Positions 36,201 through 42,977 of a stretch of DNA of 64,000 bases are shown one piece after another. Origin of the DNA: Sphingoaurantiacus capsulatus (GTDB taxonomy: Bacteria; Pseudomonadota; Alphaproteobacteria; Sphingomonadales; Sphingomonadaceae); assembly GCF_042648405.1 (NCBI RefSeq), contig NZ_JBHRXV010000009.1, positions 129,010 to 193,009 of the forward strand. The letters are read 5' to 3'. The stretch's first letter is position 1; each line of letters begins with the position of its first letter. The position numbers and the translations under genes are program-made. The notes under the pieces are model-generated. The model did not search any database. It saw nothing but the letters and a program-made list of their open reading frames with translations, and was not told where the DNA came from.

Positions 36201-36901
36201 GCAACGGCGCGCGCATCGGCTTCTACGCCGCCGGCAGCCGCACGCGCTTCAGCGTCGATGATCGCAGCTCGACCGGCGCGAGCGACGACCGCGAACTCGG
36301 CTTCTATGCCGGCGGACGCTGGGGCGGGCTCGGGCTGCGCGCCGGTGCCGGCTACACGTGGCACGACATTGACTCCACGCGCCGCATTGCCATCCCAGGC
36401 TTCGCCGACCGCCAGACCCGCGACGCCGACGCGCAAACGCTGCAGGGCTTTGCCGAGGCCGGCTACCGCTTCGGCACCGAGCTTTCGAGCGCCGAGCCCT
36501 TTGCCGGCATCGCGTATGTCGATCTCAACGAAAAGGCATCGCGCGAGCAGGGGGCGGCGTCGCTCGACAACGCCGGCACCACCAGCCGCGCGACCTTCTC
36601 TACCCTGGGCCTGCGCGGGCAGTGGCTGCAACAAGGTCCGATGTCGGCAGTCGGCTTCGCGGGATCGGTGGCGTGGCGCCACGGCTTTGGCGATCTCACC
36701 CCGTCGGCGCGCCTCGCCTTCGGGGGCGGCGACCGCTTCACGGTCGGCGGCGTGGCGCTGGCGCGCGACGCGGCGGTGATCGAGGCGGGCGTGCACATGC
36801 AGATCACGCCGTCGCTCAGCTGGAATGTCGACTATGCCGGCCAGCTCGGGCGTGACTTCCGCGACCACGGCCTGCGCGGCACGCTCGGGTGGCGCTTTTG
36901 A
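27293..36901 (+). CDS. Giant autotransporter (adhesin-like), about 3,200 residues
   Basis: A type V secreted protein. It has an N-terminal signal with a long basic region (RVTRRRLLLG, then ASPAVRA), a passenger of about 2,900 residues and a C-terminal autotransporter beta-domain from about residue 2930 (GRAVWGRLFG) to the final LGWRF. The passenger is a beta-helix made of Gly/Thr/Ser-rich repeats; about 20 copies of the autotransporter-associated repeat (GAGTLTLTGANSYSGGTTI-like) are visible. Residues of about 445-1205 are a tandem duplication of a 380-residue unit. A CX5C pair occurs in each copy, which is unusual for such proteins. The ATG at 27293 has GAGGGA six bases upstream. It probably acts in surface adhesion or biofilm; the neighbours suggest c-di-GMP control. 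Confidence 0.92.
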   Translation: MAGRIASRRSSRVTRRRLLLGSTALLAWASPAVRAADIVVTNGQTLAPVTLTTSEAVRVGAGSSGTLNLATGSLLTIDTTHGSTAGRLELGDGGSGILNLSGGTIRFNIAASPSAGSTAVGRLWVGGGPTNTTGGTGIVTMTGGLIDYVELDPATRNYGGLAIGRGLGVVGTFNQSGGTVRIGSTVAIDIGTEGGTGSYRLSGDAALDVSDGGGTLYVGSRTDANGVASTGTLRISDNASITMITGSNSGGQFFVGDARATGSIIQDGAGSVVTFRQRDPMLFGANVGNKGGANGGGTGSYTLSAGTLNVLNPGGSAAIRFGAAAGGRGEFLISGGTANIATNLSIGYDAGSTGLLRQTGGTLSLTGSSRLQVRSGTGSYELLGGRLLIGGTEGLYGGGTLSLGSATLGVQGSNFSYAGTATLASGSTFTVDTQGLNATLSGDLSGAGGLTKAGLGTLTLGGANSYTGLTTIGGGTLALTGAGSIASSAGLVNNGILDISGITLGTTLANLSGNGRIDLGLRSLAVGTDNSSTAFSGTIANGGFNWDATYGVFAKVGTGTLTIDGATISGGEAHVRGGKLAQTGGTTSLGYIAVGTGQTGGVGNVGGLDISGGAMTIGTTLQLGDFRGVGTLNQTGGTITVDQLCGSSSHCAAVNIGNQGGTGTYNISGGSLLLPRASLALGRNTAANPAGSGTLNLSGTGLVDLTDGRFNIGNWLSVGAGIPRSSGTLNQSGGTLRIRSAGQLFLSGSGNGIYNLTGGALEIGGTSLRANYGSGTGTYAFNLGGGTIRAIGSAMTAPVAATLLSGTQSTIDTNALGATWSGVLSGSGGLAKAGAGTLTLSGANSYTGATTISTGTLALSGAGTIAASSGLANDGVFDISATTSGTSLANLSGSGRVDTGLRVLRVGTDNSSTTFSGTIVNGGLGWLASYGSFDKVGTGTLTLNGATISGGENHILGGAIAQSAGQTNINHLSVGTGTVGGVANVGALNVSGGSLTFGTGLQVGDFGGSGTVNQTGGSIVIQPGCGDASRCALFNIGNQGGTGVYNISGGSLTLTSGSFGLGRNTSNNPASSGTLNLSGTGLVDLTAGFFTIGNWMVVNGTTQRGSGVINQTGGIFRIGNATNLYLSGSGNGIYNLLGGALEIGGTSLNANYNNNGGTHQLNLGGGTLRVSDTALTSTVPATLLTGTQSTIDSNALGVTWSGVLSGDGGLAKAGAGTLSLTNANSYSGGTTISAGTLQIGTGSTSGSIVGNVVNNATLAFNRSNALAFGGAISGSGALSKLGASTLTLTGANSFTGATTVAAGTLALSGAGRVTGAVVNDATFDISATTGNDVAIGGLSGSGTVMLGARTLGLTGGGIFGGVISGSGGLRLSSGTQILTGANDYSGGTAIAGGTLQLGTGGILLGNVANDGVLAFDRSDDVSFGGTISGSGALLKSGTNRLTLTASNSFAGTTTIAGGTLALTGAGRIVGNVAATGIFDISATTGSNVSIGGLSGTGSVALGTRALSLTGAGGSFAGSITGTGGLTLLGGTQTLTGSNDYSGGTTITAGTLRIGAGGTTGSISGNVTISSELVFDRSDDVSYVGVLIGSGGLTKAGAGTLTLTAVNSYSGGTTIAGGTLALTGAGRIAGDVVDNGALVFNTADNLSFGGAISGTGSLTQAGSGTLTLTGNGSYSGGTTIAAGTLALSGAGRIIGALVNNGSFDVSAASGPISLSRLTGSGNVALGSRNLSISAASGSFSGAISGSGGLTIGGGTQILTGANTYTGGTAISGGIVQIGAGGTSGSVVGNIVNNGTLLFNRSDAITFAGAISGSGSLVKAGAGSLTLSGANSYGGGTNVQSGTLRLTSSGAAGTGRITLESGTTLGYAAGISVANDLRINGLATLEVATGTATQAGALSGSARYILGGAGRLLLTGDNSAFTGSVSVSGLTVDLDRSSALGTGLVDLTGSTTFRYANGVSIANAITLGSGATLAGIVDSGRATQAGAIGGAGAFAKSGAGTLALTGTSSFSGGLLLAGGTLEVSGTPGTGLIDMADGTSLLFTASTTAANRLDISGSATLGVGTGLQATLGGVIGDGTRAGALVKSGAGTLTLTSANRYSGGTSINAGTLRLGAGGSLTGSIANAGILAFDGADRRTIAGAITGSGSLVKAGSGATILTANNNYEGGTTIAAGSLQIGAGGTSGAITGNVVNNGALAFNRADAVTFAGAISGSGSLTHAGGGTLTLAGANSYSGGTTIGGGTLHVTGALTGNVVNGGTLTFDRAEAAAFGGVISGSGSLVKTGAGTLTLSAANSYADGTTVQTGTLLLGNDRAAGLGRIILEGGTTLGYANGITVANDLLINGEAHLDVANGVATQAGAITGTGRYVLSGAGRLMITGDNSSFTGPVTISGVNLDLESSNALGAGDVEVAESATLTYGDGLEVANNVSLGATATLAAVVDEGRAAVQSGAITGDGAVAKTGTGTMILTGDNSYTGGTTITGGVLQVGNGGTSGAISGNVDNSGTLAFNRTDTLVFSGSISGSGGIVQASGGTLVLTGANSFSGGTTISSGTLALSGDGRISGPVVTNGVFDIAATTGGAVQIAGLTGQGSVSLGSQTLALGGANGSFAGTITGSGGVVLTSGTQVLTGTNSHSGGTTIAGGTLMATAAALGTGPIVGNGALVIEQATDARLANPVSGTGSLVKSGTAKLELTGTSNFSGETHLTGGRLAVNGALPNSVVTADSGTTLSGAGTVGGVSMSGGAAVAPGNSIGTLTVSGNVVQAAGSTYEVEVDPASDRSDRIVAQGSATIAPGAILHVIKETDIAYAPGRIYTVLTAAGGVTGRYTVTGDTAISAFYALVDRYAAQSVTLEAAQVRTFASAGVTANQIAVADGLDSLAAGNRIHDIVAMYADDAPARSAFDQLSGEIAASAHSALIESRRFAREAVIDQLRLSGDEGRAVWGRLFGSSGDLGRDAALDFSARGLIAGADITAGNGARIGFYAAGSRTRFSVDDRSSTGASDDRELGFYAGGRWGGLGLRAGAGYTWHDIDSTRRIAIPGFADRQTRDADAQTLQGFAEAGYRFGTELSSAEPFAGIAYVDLNEKASREQGAASLDNAGTTSRATFSTLGLRGQWLQQGPMSAVGFAGSVAWRHGFGDLTPSARLAFGGGDRFTVGGVALARDAAVIEAGVHMQITPSLSWNVDYAGQLGRDFRDHGLRGTLGWRF
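28628..30907 (+). repeat. Tandem duplication of a 1,140-bp unit inside the autotransporter gene
   Basis: Unit 1 (28628-29767) and unit 2 (29768-30907) match at a constant 1,140-bp offset. Examples are GGCACCGACAACAGCAGCAC at about 28870 and 30010, and GGCAACGGCATCTA at about 29540 and 30680. A third partial start follows at 30908. The units encode 380 residues each, with Cys pairs (CGSSSHC and CGDASRC) at matching positions. The offset is a multiple of three, so the frame is kept. Confidence 0.85.
32840..34640 (+). repeat. Second repeated segment in the autotransporter gene, offset 1,386 bp
   Basis: About 400 bp starting near 32840 recurs near 34226 (CGACGCTCGGCTACGCC at 32875 and 34261). 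The segments encode related stretches beginning GTTLGYA and continuing through LTGDNSAFTG / ITGDNSSFTG. They are separated by other repeat units, so this is a dispersed rather than tandem copy. Confidence 0.7.
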
Positions 36902-38829
36902 CCGCATTGCTGGCGTTCGCCGCGCCCGCGGCCGGCCTTCCATCCGTTTCAGTTCTCGGCCCTGGCGCGCGGCTGCTCGCGGTCGGGCTGCTTCTGACGA
37001 CCATCTTCAACCTCGTTGCCGTGATGATGCTGTTCCGCGCGGTGCGGCGGCTGCGCGAAGAACGGGCGGCCACGACCGGCCCGCCGCTCACCGCGACGCC
37101 CGATCGCGACCTCGCCACCGAGGATGCGCTGTGGGAATGGCAGGTCGGGACGATCGCCGTCGTCTGGGGCCGCGCGATCGGCGAACTGTTCGGCTACCCG
37201 CAAGCGCGCGCCGGCACCACCATCGACTGGTTCGTCGACAAGCTGCACCCCGACGAACGCCGGCGCGCGATCGGCAGTCTGCGCCGCGCCCTCGCCGGCC
37301 GTGACGACGGCTGGCGGGCCGAAGTGCGCTTCCGCAAGGCCGACGGCAGCTATGCGGCGACGCTGGCCCGCGCGCGGATCATGCGCGACGCATCGGGCGC
37401 GCCGCTTCGCGTCATCGGCACGCTCGCCGATATTTCGGATCAGCGACGTACCGAGGCGGCGCTGCGCTGGAAGGCGAACCATGACCCGGTCACCGGTCTT
37501 CCCAATCGCGGGCACTTCCTGGGCCGGCTGGAAGCCGCGCTCGCGCAGGCGGGTAAGGAACAGGTCGGGCTGGTCCTCCTCGGCATCGACAATTTCAAGG
37601 CCATCAAGGACGCTTGGGGCATCGCTGCCACCGAGGCGCTGCTGCAGGCGTTCGGCGATCAGCTGATCCGGCTGGTGCCGCCGGGGTCGCTGGTCGGGCG
37701 TGTCGGCGACGACGAGTTCGCAATCCTGCTGCCGCGGCTCAGTGCCGACGAGGCGACGCTGGCAGCGGTATCGACGATCGGCGCAGCGCTGATCCCTTCC
37801 TTCGCCTTCGAGGGCGCGGCGATCGACTGCACCGCCAGCGTCGGCGGCGCCTTCGCACCAAGCGACGGGAACGATGCTGCGACCTTGTGGCGAAGCGCCG
37901 ATCTCGCGCTGCAGGACGCGCGCGCGGCGGGGCGCGGGCTGACCCGCGTGTTCCGCGCCGACCTGCGCACCTCGATCGAACAGCGCGCCTCGATGATCCT
38001 CACCGCCCGCGACGCGATCACCGACGACCGGATCGTTCCCTTCTACCAGGTGAAAGTCGACCTGAAGACCTGCGCGATCGTCGGCTTCGAAGCGCTGCTG
38101 CGCTGGCATCACCATCGGCACGGGCTGCAACCGCCCAAGGCGATCGACGCCGCCTTCGACGATATGGAGCTGGCGGCGCGGCTGACCGACCGGATGATCG
38201 ACCGCGTCATCGCCGACGCGCGCGGCTGGCTCGATCGCGGCATCGATTTTCGCCGCATCGCCATCAACGGATCGGCGCCCGATTTCGTGCGCGGCGACTT
38301 TGCCGAGCGGCTGCTCGACCGGCTGCACCAGGCGAACCTCCCACCCACCCGCTTCGAATTGGAAGTGACCGAATCCGTCTTCATCGGGCAGATCGCCGAC
38401 AACGTCGGACGCATCCTGACGACGCTCAGCAAAGCCGGCACGACCATCGCGCTCGACGATTTCGGCACCGGCTACGCCTCGCTGTCGCACATCAAGCAAT
38501 TCCCGGTTGACACGCTGAAGATCGACCAGTCGTTCATCAGCGCGCGCGCCGCCGACGATCTCGACGATCTTGCCATCGTCCGCGCCGTCATCGGCCTCGG
38601 GCAGAGCCTTGGTATCAGCACGGTGGCCGAAGGGGTCGAAAGCCTCGCGCAAGCTAATCTGCTGCGGCGCGAGGGCTGCGATGTCGGGCAGGGCTATCTG
38701 TTCGGCCGGGCGGTCGCCGCGGCGCGCGTGCCGGATGTCATCGCCGAGCTGCCGTCACGCTGGCGGGTCGATGCCGATGGCCGGATCCGCGCGGCCGTCG
38801 ATGCGGACCAGCGCGCGGGCGACGCTTAA
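36889..38829 (+). CDS. Membrane PAS-GGDEF-EAL protein (variant GDDEF)
   Basis: A 646-residue c-di-GMP protein. One membrane helix (residues about 28-50) is followed by a PAS domain (about 78-185), a GGDEF domain (195-355) and an EAL domain (370-620). The GGDEF signature is GDDEF (residues 273-277), in which the second Gly is Asp, so cyclase activity is doubtful. The EAL domain is canonical (GFEALLRW at 399-406, DDFGTGYASL at 523-532, conserved Glu and Lys), so it is probably a phosphodiesterase controlled by the PAS domain. The GTG at 36889 lies inside the last codons of the autotransporter gene, a 13-bp overlap that implies translational coupling. TTG at 36898 is an alternative start. The stop overlaps the convergent resolvase-like gene. 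Confidence 0.88.
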   Translation: MALLTALLAFAAPAAGLPSVSVLGPGARLLAVGLLLTTIFNLVAVMMLFRAVRRLREERAATTGPPLTATPDRDLATEDALWEWQVGTIAVVWGRAIGELFGYPQARAGTTIDWFVDKLHPDERRRAIGSLRRALAGRDDGWRAEVRFRKADGSYAATLARARIMRDASGAPLRVIGTLADISDQRRTEAALRWKANHDPVTGLPNRGHFLGRLEAALAQAGKEQVGLVLLGIDNFKAIKDAWGIAATEALLQAFGDQLIRLVPPGSLVGRVGDDEFAILLPRLSADEATLAAVSTIGAALIPSFAFEGAAIDCTASVGGAFAPSDGNDAATLWRSADLALQDARAAGRGLTRVFRADLRTSIEQRASMILTARDAITDDRIVPFYQVKVDLKTCAIVGFEALLRWHHHRHGLQPPKAIDAAFDDMELAARLTDRMIDRVIADARGWLDRGIDFRRIAINGSAPDFVRGDFAERLLDRLHQANLPPTRFELEVTESVFIGQIADNVGRILTTLSKAGTTIALDDFGTGYASLSHIKQFPVDTLKIDQSFISARAADDLDDLAIVRAVIGLGQSLGISTVAEGVESLAQANLLRREGCDVGQGYLFGRAVAAARVPDVIAELPSRWRVDADGRIRAAVDADQRAGDA

Positions 38830-39524
38830 GTCGGCCGTCGCAGCAGGCGGGCGCGGGTAAGCTGGCTTGGCGGCGGCGTGCCACCGGCCTCGCCGTGCAT
38901 CAGCCTCTGCAGCGTACGTGGGTGCACGCCGAAACGCGCGGCGACCGCTGACGGAGGTTCGCCGTCCTTTTCGATCGCATGGCGGGCAGCGGCGATCTGT
39001 TCGTCGTCGAGCGAGCGGGGGCGGCCGACATGCTGGCCCTGCGCCTGCGCCGCCGCCATGCCGGCGCGCGTCTTCTCGCTGATCAGCGAGCGCTGGAACG
39101 ACGCGAGCACGCCGATAACGCGCGAGATCAGCGGGCCGTCGGTCGAGCCGGTGTCGATATCCTCGTCAAGTGAGCGAAAGGCGATGCCGCGCCGCGTCAA
39201 CCCGTCGAGCAATTCGACGAGATTGGCGAGCGAATGCGCCGGGCGGTCGAGCCGGGTCGTGACCAGCATGTCGCCGGGGCGCAGCGCCTCGAGGCAGGCC
39301 TTCAGGCCGAGGTTGGCGGGCGGCGGGTCGCCGTCAGCGTCGCTGAACAGCTGCGCGCACCCCGCCTTGCGGAGCTGCGCTTCCTGCCGGGCAAGACTCC
39401 GCGCATCACCGTCGGCGCGGGCGTAGCCAAGCTTTATCGGGTTGCGATCTGCGAGTGCCAGAAAATGTCGATCTTGCTTGATTGTTGACGGGACGCCGCG
39501 ACCCACGTCCCGTTGGCGAAGCAA
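38826..39524 (-). CDS. Serine-recombinase-like protein without the catalytic serine
   Basis: A protein of up to 232 residues that matches the resolvase/invertase family along its length: the catalytic-type domain (about residues 32-165) and a C-terminal helix-turn-helix (PPSAVAARFGVHPRTLQRLM). Where active enzymes read YARVS, it reads YARAD (Asp38 in place of Ser), and the Arg of LDRxxRSL is His (LDRPAHSL). It should be unable to cut DNA and may work as a DNA-binding or regulatory protein, or be a decaying recombinase. No ATG is available; the reading frame opens with a TTG at 39524, a GTG at 39506 is possible, so the start is uncertain. Its stop overlaps the convergent c-di-GMP gene (TTAA). 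Confidence 0.78.
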   Translation of the reverse strand: MLRQRDVGRGVPSTIKQDRHFLALADRNPIKLGYARADGDARSLARQEAQLRKAGCAQLFSDADGDPPPANLGLKACLEALRPGDMLVTTRLDRPAHSLANLVELLDGLTRRGIAFRSLDEDIDTGSTDGPLISRVIGVLASFQRSLISEKTRAGMAAAQAQGQHVGRPRSLDDEQIAAARHAIEKDGEPPSAVAARFGVHPRTLQRLMHGEAGGTPPPSQLTRARLLRRPT

Positions 39525-39695
39525 GAAGTACGCCAGCGATAAAAATCCCTCTAATATGGATGGTTAACGGCGGGCTTGCCACGCGACTGTAAAATTCGTC
39601 GACAACAATGCCGCCCCGAAGAGCCGGCGGCTACGGCGTTGCGCGGCGTTGCGCGGCGTTGCACGATCGGGGGGCATCGTCGATGGTCTCCCGCG

Positions 39696-40109
39696 ATGAC
39701 GATTCCGCTTCGCTCCCTTCAGCCGGCATCGCCGCTCGACGAGGCAGATATCGACCGCATCGTCGAGGCTTTCTACGCCCGCGTTCGGTCGGACGAGATG
39801 CTCGCGCCGATCTTCGACGGCGCGATCCACGACTGGCCGGTGCACCTCGGCGATCTGAAGGCCTTCTGGTCGTCAGTGATGTTCACCAGCGGCCGCTACA
39901 AGGGCCGGCCGATGCCCGCGCATATCCGGCATGCGGCGTCGATCACGCCGGCGGCGCTCGAGCGCTGGCTGGCGTTGTGGCGCGAGACGACCGACGAGCT
40001 GGTCGCGCCCGCCGCCGCCCGCGCGCTACAGGAAAAGGCAACCCGCATCGCCGAGAGCCTTTCACTGGGCATCAACTTCTATCGCAACCGGCTGGAGGCA
40101 GGCCGGTGA
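39696..40109 (+). CDS. Group III truncated haemoglobin
   Basis: A 137-residue globin of the truncated group III (trHb3) family. The pattern FYARVRSDEMLAPIF, WPVHLGDLKAFWSSVMFTSGRYKGRPMPAHIRHA matches the family, with the proximal His near residue 76-79. It probably handles O2 or NO in the cytoplasm. The ATG at 39696 starts the domain; the upstream in-frame stretch includes a 10-bp tandem repeat (GCGCGGCGTT, 39641-39660) and is not coding. The stop overlaps the start of the FNR-type regulator (GTGA), so the two are coexpressed. Confidence 0.88.
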   Translation: MTIPLRSLQPASPLDEADIDRIVEAFYARVRSDEMLAPIFDGAIHDWPVHLGDLKAFWSSVMFTSGRYKGRPMPAHIRHAASITPAALERWLALWRETTDELVAPAAARALQEKATRIAESLSLGINFYRNRLEAGR

Positions 40110-40810
40110 ACCACGCTTGCGCCGATTGTGCCGTCCGCGAATCCGCGCTGTGCGCGTCGCTGAACGATGACGAACTCAGCCGCCTCAACCGCATCGGCCG
40201 TCGCCAGCGGCTGGCGAAGGGCCAGACGCTGCAGTTTGCCGGCGATGACAGCCTGGTGTTCGCCAATGTCGTCGATGGGGTGCTGAAGCTGTCGACCTCG
40301 ACCGCGGATGGGCGCGAGCAGATCGTCGGGCTGCTCTACCCAGCCGATTTCCTCGGCCGGCTGTTCGCGGTGCGCGTCGACTATGACTGCACCGCGCTGA
40401 CCGACGCCGACCTCTGCGTCTTCCCGCGCGCCGGTTTCGAGGCGGCGTTGAATGATTTCCAGAAGCTGGAACGCGACCTGCTCGAGCGCACCATGGCTGA
40501 GCTCGATCGCACCCGGCAGTGGATGCTGCTGCTCGGGCGCAAGAGCGCCGAGGAGAAGGTGGCGAGTTTCCTCCTCAACATCGCCGAACGGCTGCGCCCC
40601 GAGGGTTGCACCGGCCGCAGCGACGGCCCGCAGACCTATGTGCTGCCGCTGACCCGCGGCCAGATCGCCGATGTACTCGGCCTCACCATCGAGACGGTGA
40701 GCCGGCAGATGACCCGGTTGAAGAGCGCCGGCGTCATCGCGTTGCCGAGTATTCGCGAGGTCACCCTGTTGCGACCCGACCTGCTGGAGGCGATGGCCGA
40801 AGCCACCTAG
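40106..40810 (+). CDS. FNR-type oxygen-sensing transcriptional regulator (Crp/Fnr family)
   Basis: A 234-residue Crp/Fnr regulator. The N-terminus has Cys5, Cys8 and Cys16 (CADC, then SALC), with a fourth Cys at 95 (DYDCTALTDADLC), which fits a [4Fe-4S] cluster and so oxygen or NO sensing. The cyclic-nucleotide-like beta barrel spans about residues 30-115. The helix-turn-helix LTIETVSRQMTRLKSAG (Glu196, Ser199-Arg200) has the FNR recognition residues for TTGAT-N4-ATCAA sites. The GTG at 40106 overlaps the globin stop, so it may sense NO together with the globin. The stop codon overlaps the convergent histidine kinase gene. Confidence 0.9.
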   Translation: MNHACADCAVRESALCASLNDDELSRLNRIGRRQRLAKGQTLQFAGDDSLVFANVVDGVLKLSTSTADGREQIVGLLYPADFLGRLFAVRVDYDCTALTDADLCVFPRAGFEAALNDFQKLERDLLERTMAELDRTRQWMLLLGRKSAEEKVASFLLNIAERLRPEGCTGRSDGPQTYVLPLTRGQIADVLGLTIETVSRQMTRLKSAGVIALPSIREVTLLRPDLLEAMAEAT

Positions 40811-42120
40811 GCGTTCGGCAAACGCAGCGTGACGCTGAGGCCGCCAGCTTCTCGGTTGCTGAGCGAAAGCGTGCCACCGAGCTGGTCGACCAGACGGCGG
40901 GTGATCGCGAGGCCGAGCCCGACGCCACCGGTGCCACGGTTGCGCGAGGTTTCGATGCGGAAGAAGGGCTCGGTGGCGGCATTGAGCATTTCCGCAGGGA
41001 TGCCCGGGCCTTCGTCATCGACGGTGATCGTCAGCTTGTCGCCCGCCTTGGCCAACGTGACCCGCGCGCCGCCGGCGTGACGGACGGCGTTGTTCACGAC
41101 ATTGGCGATGGCGCGCTTGAGCTTCAGGGGCTGGGTGACCGCCTCCAGCTTGCGTGGCCCCGCGAAATCGACCTCGCCGCCCAGATCATGCGCATCGTCG
41201 ATGACGGTCGCGACGATCGAGGCGACATCGGCGAGCTGATCGGGCTCCGGCTCGTCGCCGCGCAGATAGTCGAGGATCGAGGCGATGAATGCCTCCATCT
41301 CGTCGAGCGAATGCTCGATCGCGGTGCGCGCCTCGTCGTCGTCGATCATCGACGCTTGAAGCCGTAGGCGCGAGAGCGGGGTGCGCAGGTCGTGCGAGAC
41401 GGCGGCGAGCGAGTGGACGCGCTCGCGCACCAGCTCGAGCAGCCGCGCCTGCATCGCGTGGAAGGCGATCTCGACCTGCCGCACCTCCACCGGGCTCGAC
41501 GCGGTGGCGCCAAGCGGCAGCGGCTCCTCCCGGCCGGCGGCGTCGGCGGCCTGCACCAGCAGGCGCAGCGGCCGGTTGATCATCCGCGCCAGCAGCGAGG
41601 CGACCAGCGCCGCGCAGGCGAGCAGCAGCAGCACCGATGCCGCATAATGATAGAGCGCCGAGGTGCCGCCGAAATTGTCGGAAGAGCGGAAGATCAGCCA
41701 GCTGCCGTCGTCAAGGCGCAGGCTGCCTTCCATCACGCGGCTGTCGGCGCGGCTGAGGCGTAATCCGTTCTCGGCGAGGCCCGGTCGCCGGTCGAGCATC
41801 AGTTGTCGCACGTCCTCCACCGAGGCGGAGGACGACCCGTCTTCATCGGCGGCAGCCGCCGCCTGCCAGCGCACGACGAAGGGGTCGCGCCAGAGGTCGG
41901 CGGCGAGTTCGGCGCGGCGGTCGGGCGCAATGCGCACCAGCAGCCGTTCGGCGACCGTCAACCGCCCGGCGACGCGTTCGGCGCGCTCGCGCTGGATGCG
42001 CGCGGCCTCGAAGTGGCGGAAGATCAGCTCGCCGCCGACGAACTGCAGCAGCAGCGCGGCGAGAAGCACGAGCCGGATGCGACCGCCCAGCCCATCGGGC
42101 CAGCGCAGGCGGCGGCTCAA
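40807..42120 (-). CDS. Two-component sensor histidine kinase (EnvZ/PfeS type)
   Basis: A 437-residue membrane histidine kinase. Two membrane helices (about residues 15-35 and 158-180) flank a periplasmic sensor region of about 120 residues; a HAMP domain follows, then HisKA with phospho-acceptor His243 (AAVSHDLRTPLSRLRLQ), and the HATPase domain with NNAVRHAGG, DEGPGIP and GGVGLGLAIT boxes. It is coupled to the response regulator by an overlap of four bases and lies divergent from the siderophore receptor operon. This layout resembles the PfeRS/PirRS systems that detect ferric siderophores (inference). Confidence 0.92.
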   Translation of the reverse strand: MSRRLRWPDGLGGRIRLVLLAALLLQFVGGELIFRHFEAARIQRERAERVAGRLTVAERLLVRIAPDRRAELAADLWRDPFVVRWQAAAAADEDGSSSASVEDVRQLMLDRRPGLAENGLRLSRADSRVMEGSLRLDDGSWLIFRSSDNFGGTSALYHYAASVLLLLACAALVASLLARMINRPLRLLVQAADAAGREEPLPLGATASSPVEVRQVEIAFHAMQARLLELVRERVHSLAAVSHDLRTPLSRLRLQASMIDDDEARTAIEHSLDEMEAFIASILDYLRGDEPEPDQLADVASIVATVIDDAHDLGGEVDFAGPRKLEAVTQPLKLKRAIANVVNNAVRHAGGARVTLAKAGDKLTITVDDEGPGIPAEMLNAATEPFFRIETSRNRGTGGVGLGLAITRRLVDQLGGTLSLSNREAGGLSVTLRLPNA

Positions 42121-42899
42121 GCGCGGGTGACCGGTTCGACGAAAATATAGCCGACGCCGCGCACGGTGCGGATCAGCTCGCGCGCCTCATCGTCGCCGAG
42201 CTTGCGGCGCAGGCGGCAGACCAGCACATCAACGCTGCGGTCGGACGAGCCGGCGAGCCGGGCACGCGACAGTTCGAGCAGCGCCTCGCGGCCGATGACG
42301 TTCTGCGCATTTTCGAGCAGCGCGATCAGCAGATCATATTCGGCACCCGACAGGTCGATGCGCGCACCCGAGCCCGCGTAGAGTTCGCGGCGGCGCAGAT
42401 CGACCGTCCAGTCGCGGAAGTTCAGCCGCTCGGCACGGCGGACCTCGGCCTCGCCGGTCAGCCGCCCACGACGCAGCACCGCGCGGATGCGCGCCAGCAG
42501 CTCGCTTCGCCCAAACGGCTTGGCGATATAGTCGTCGGCGCCAAGTTCGAGCCCGGCGACGCGGTCGGCCTCCTCCCCACGCGCGCTGATCATGATGACC
42601 GGCGTGTCGCTGCCGTCGACCTGGCGCAGGTCGCGGCAGATGTCGAAGCCGCCGCGGCCCGGCATCATCACGTCGAGCAGGATCATGTCGACCGGGTCCG
42701 TCGCCAGCCGCTCCGCCATCTCGTGATGGTTGGCGGCGGTGAGCGCGCGAAAGCCGTTGGCGCGCAGGATCTTCGAGAGCGCGGTGCGCATGCCGGCATC
42801 GTCGTCGACCACCAGAATCACCGGCCCGCCGGCCGGCAGGTCGCTGGTGGTCGGGGGACCTTCGGCGGGCGATTTGTTGCTCGAATATTGCTGCAACAT
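42117..42899 (-). CDS. OmpR-family response regulator
   Basis: A 260-residue regulator with a receiver domain (about residues 26-140; phosphorylated Asp76 in MILLDVMMPG; conserved Lys in AKPFGRSELL) and an OmpR/PhoB-type winged helix DNA-binding domain (about 165-258, ending TVRGVGYIFVEP). The ATG at 42899 starts the family homology, though the ribosome-binding site is weak. It probably controls the siderophore receptor operon that starts 107 bp away on the other strand. Confidence 0.92.
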   Translation of the reverse strand: MLQQYSSNKSPAEGPPTTSDLPAGGPVILVVDDDAGMRTALSKILRANGFRALTAANHHEMAERLATDPVDMILLDVMMPGRGGFDICRDLRQVDGSDTPVIMISARGEEADRVAGLELGADDYIAKPFGRSELLARIRAVLRRGRLTGEAEVRRAERLNFRDWTVDLRRRELYAGSGARIDLSGAEYDLLIALLENAQNVIGREALLELSRARLAGSSDRSVDVLVCRLRRKLGDDEARELIRTVRGVGYIFVEPVTRA

Positions 42900-42977
42900 A
42901 ACAAATCTTTGCCTCGGTTCGAGCAGCAGGTCGGCGCGTTGACAAGCCCGATGACGACGATCAGTTCGCCTGCGACT

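Noticed and set aside
33275..36943. A long open frame on the minus strand of the autotransporter gene (over 1,200 codons).
   Set aside because: It is the antisense shadow of a GC-rich repetitive gene. Its protein is low-complexity (Ala, Arg, Gly, Asp) without recognisable domains, and the plus strand has a clear autotransporter.
39636..39660. A 10-bp tandem repeat (GCGCGGCGTT) upstream of the globin gene.
   Set aside because: Only about two and a half copies; too short to call a functional element.
39478..39695. A search for an FNR box (TTGAT-N4-ATCAA) before the globin-FNR pair.
   Set aside because: Only single half-sites such as TTGAT at 39478 occur; no second half at the right spacing. 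The TTGATATTTCGAAA at 17455 also fails in the second half.
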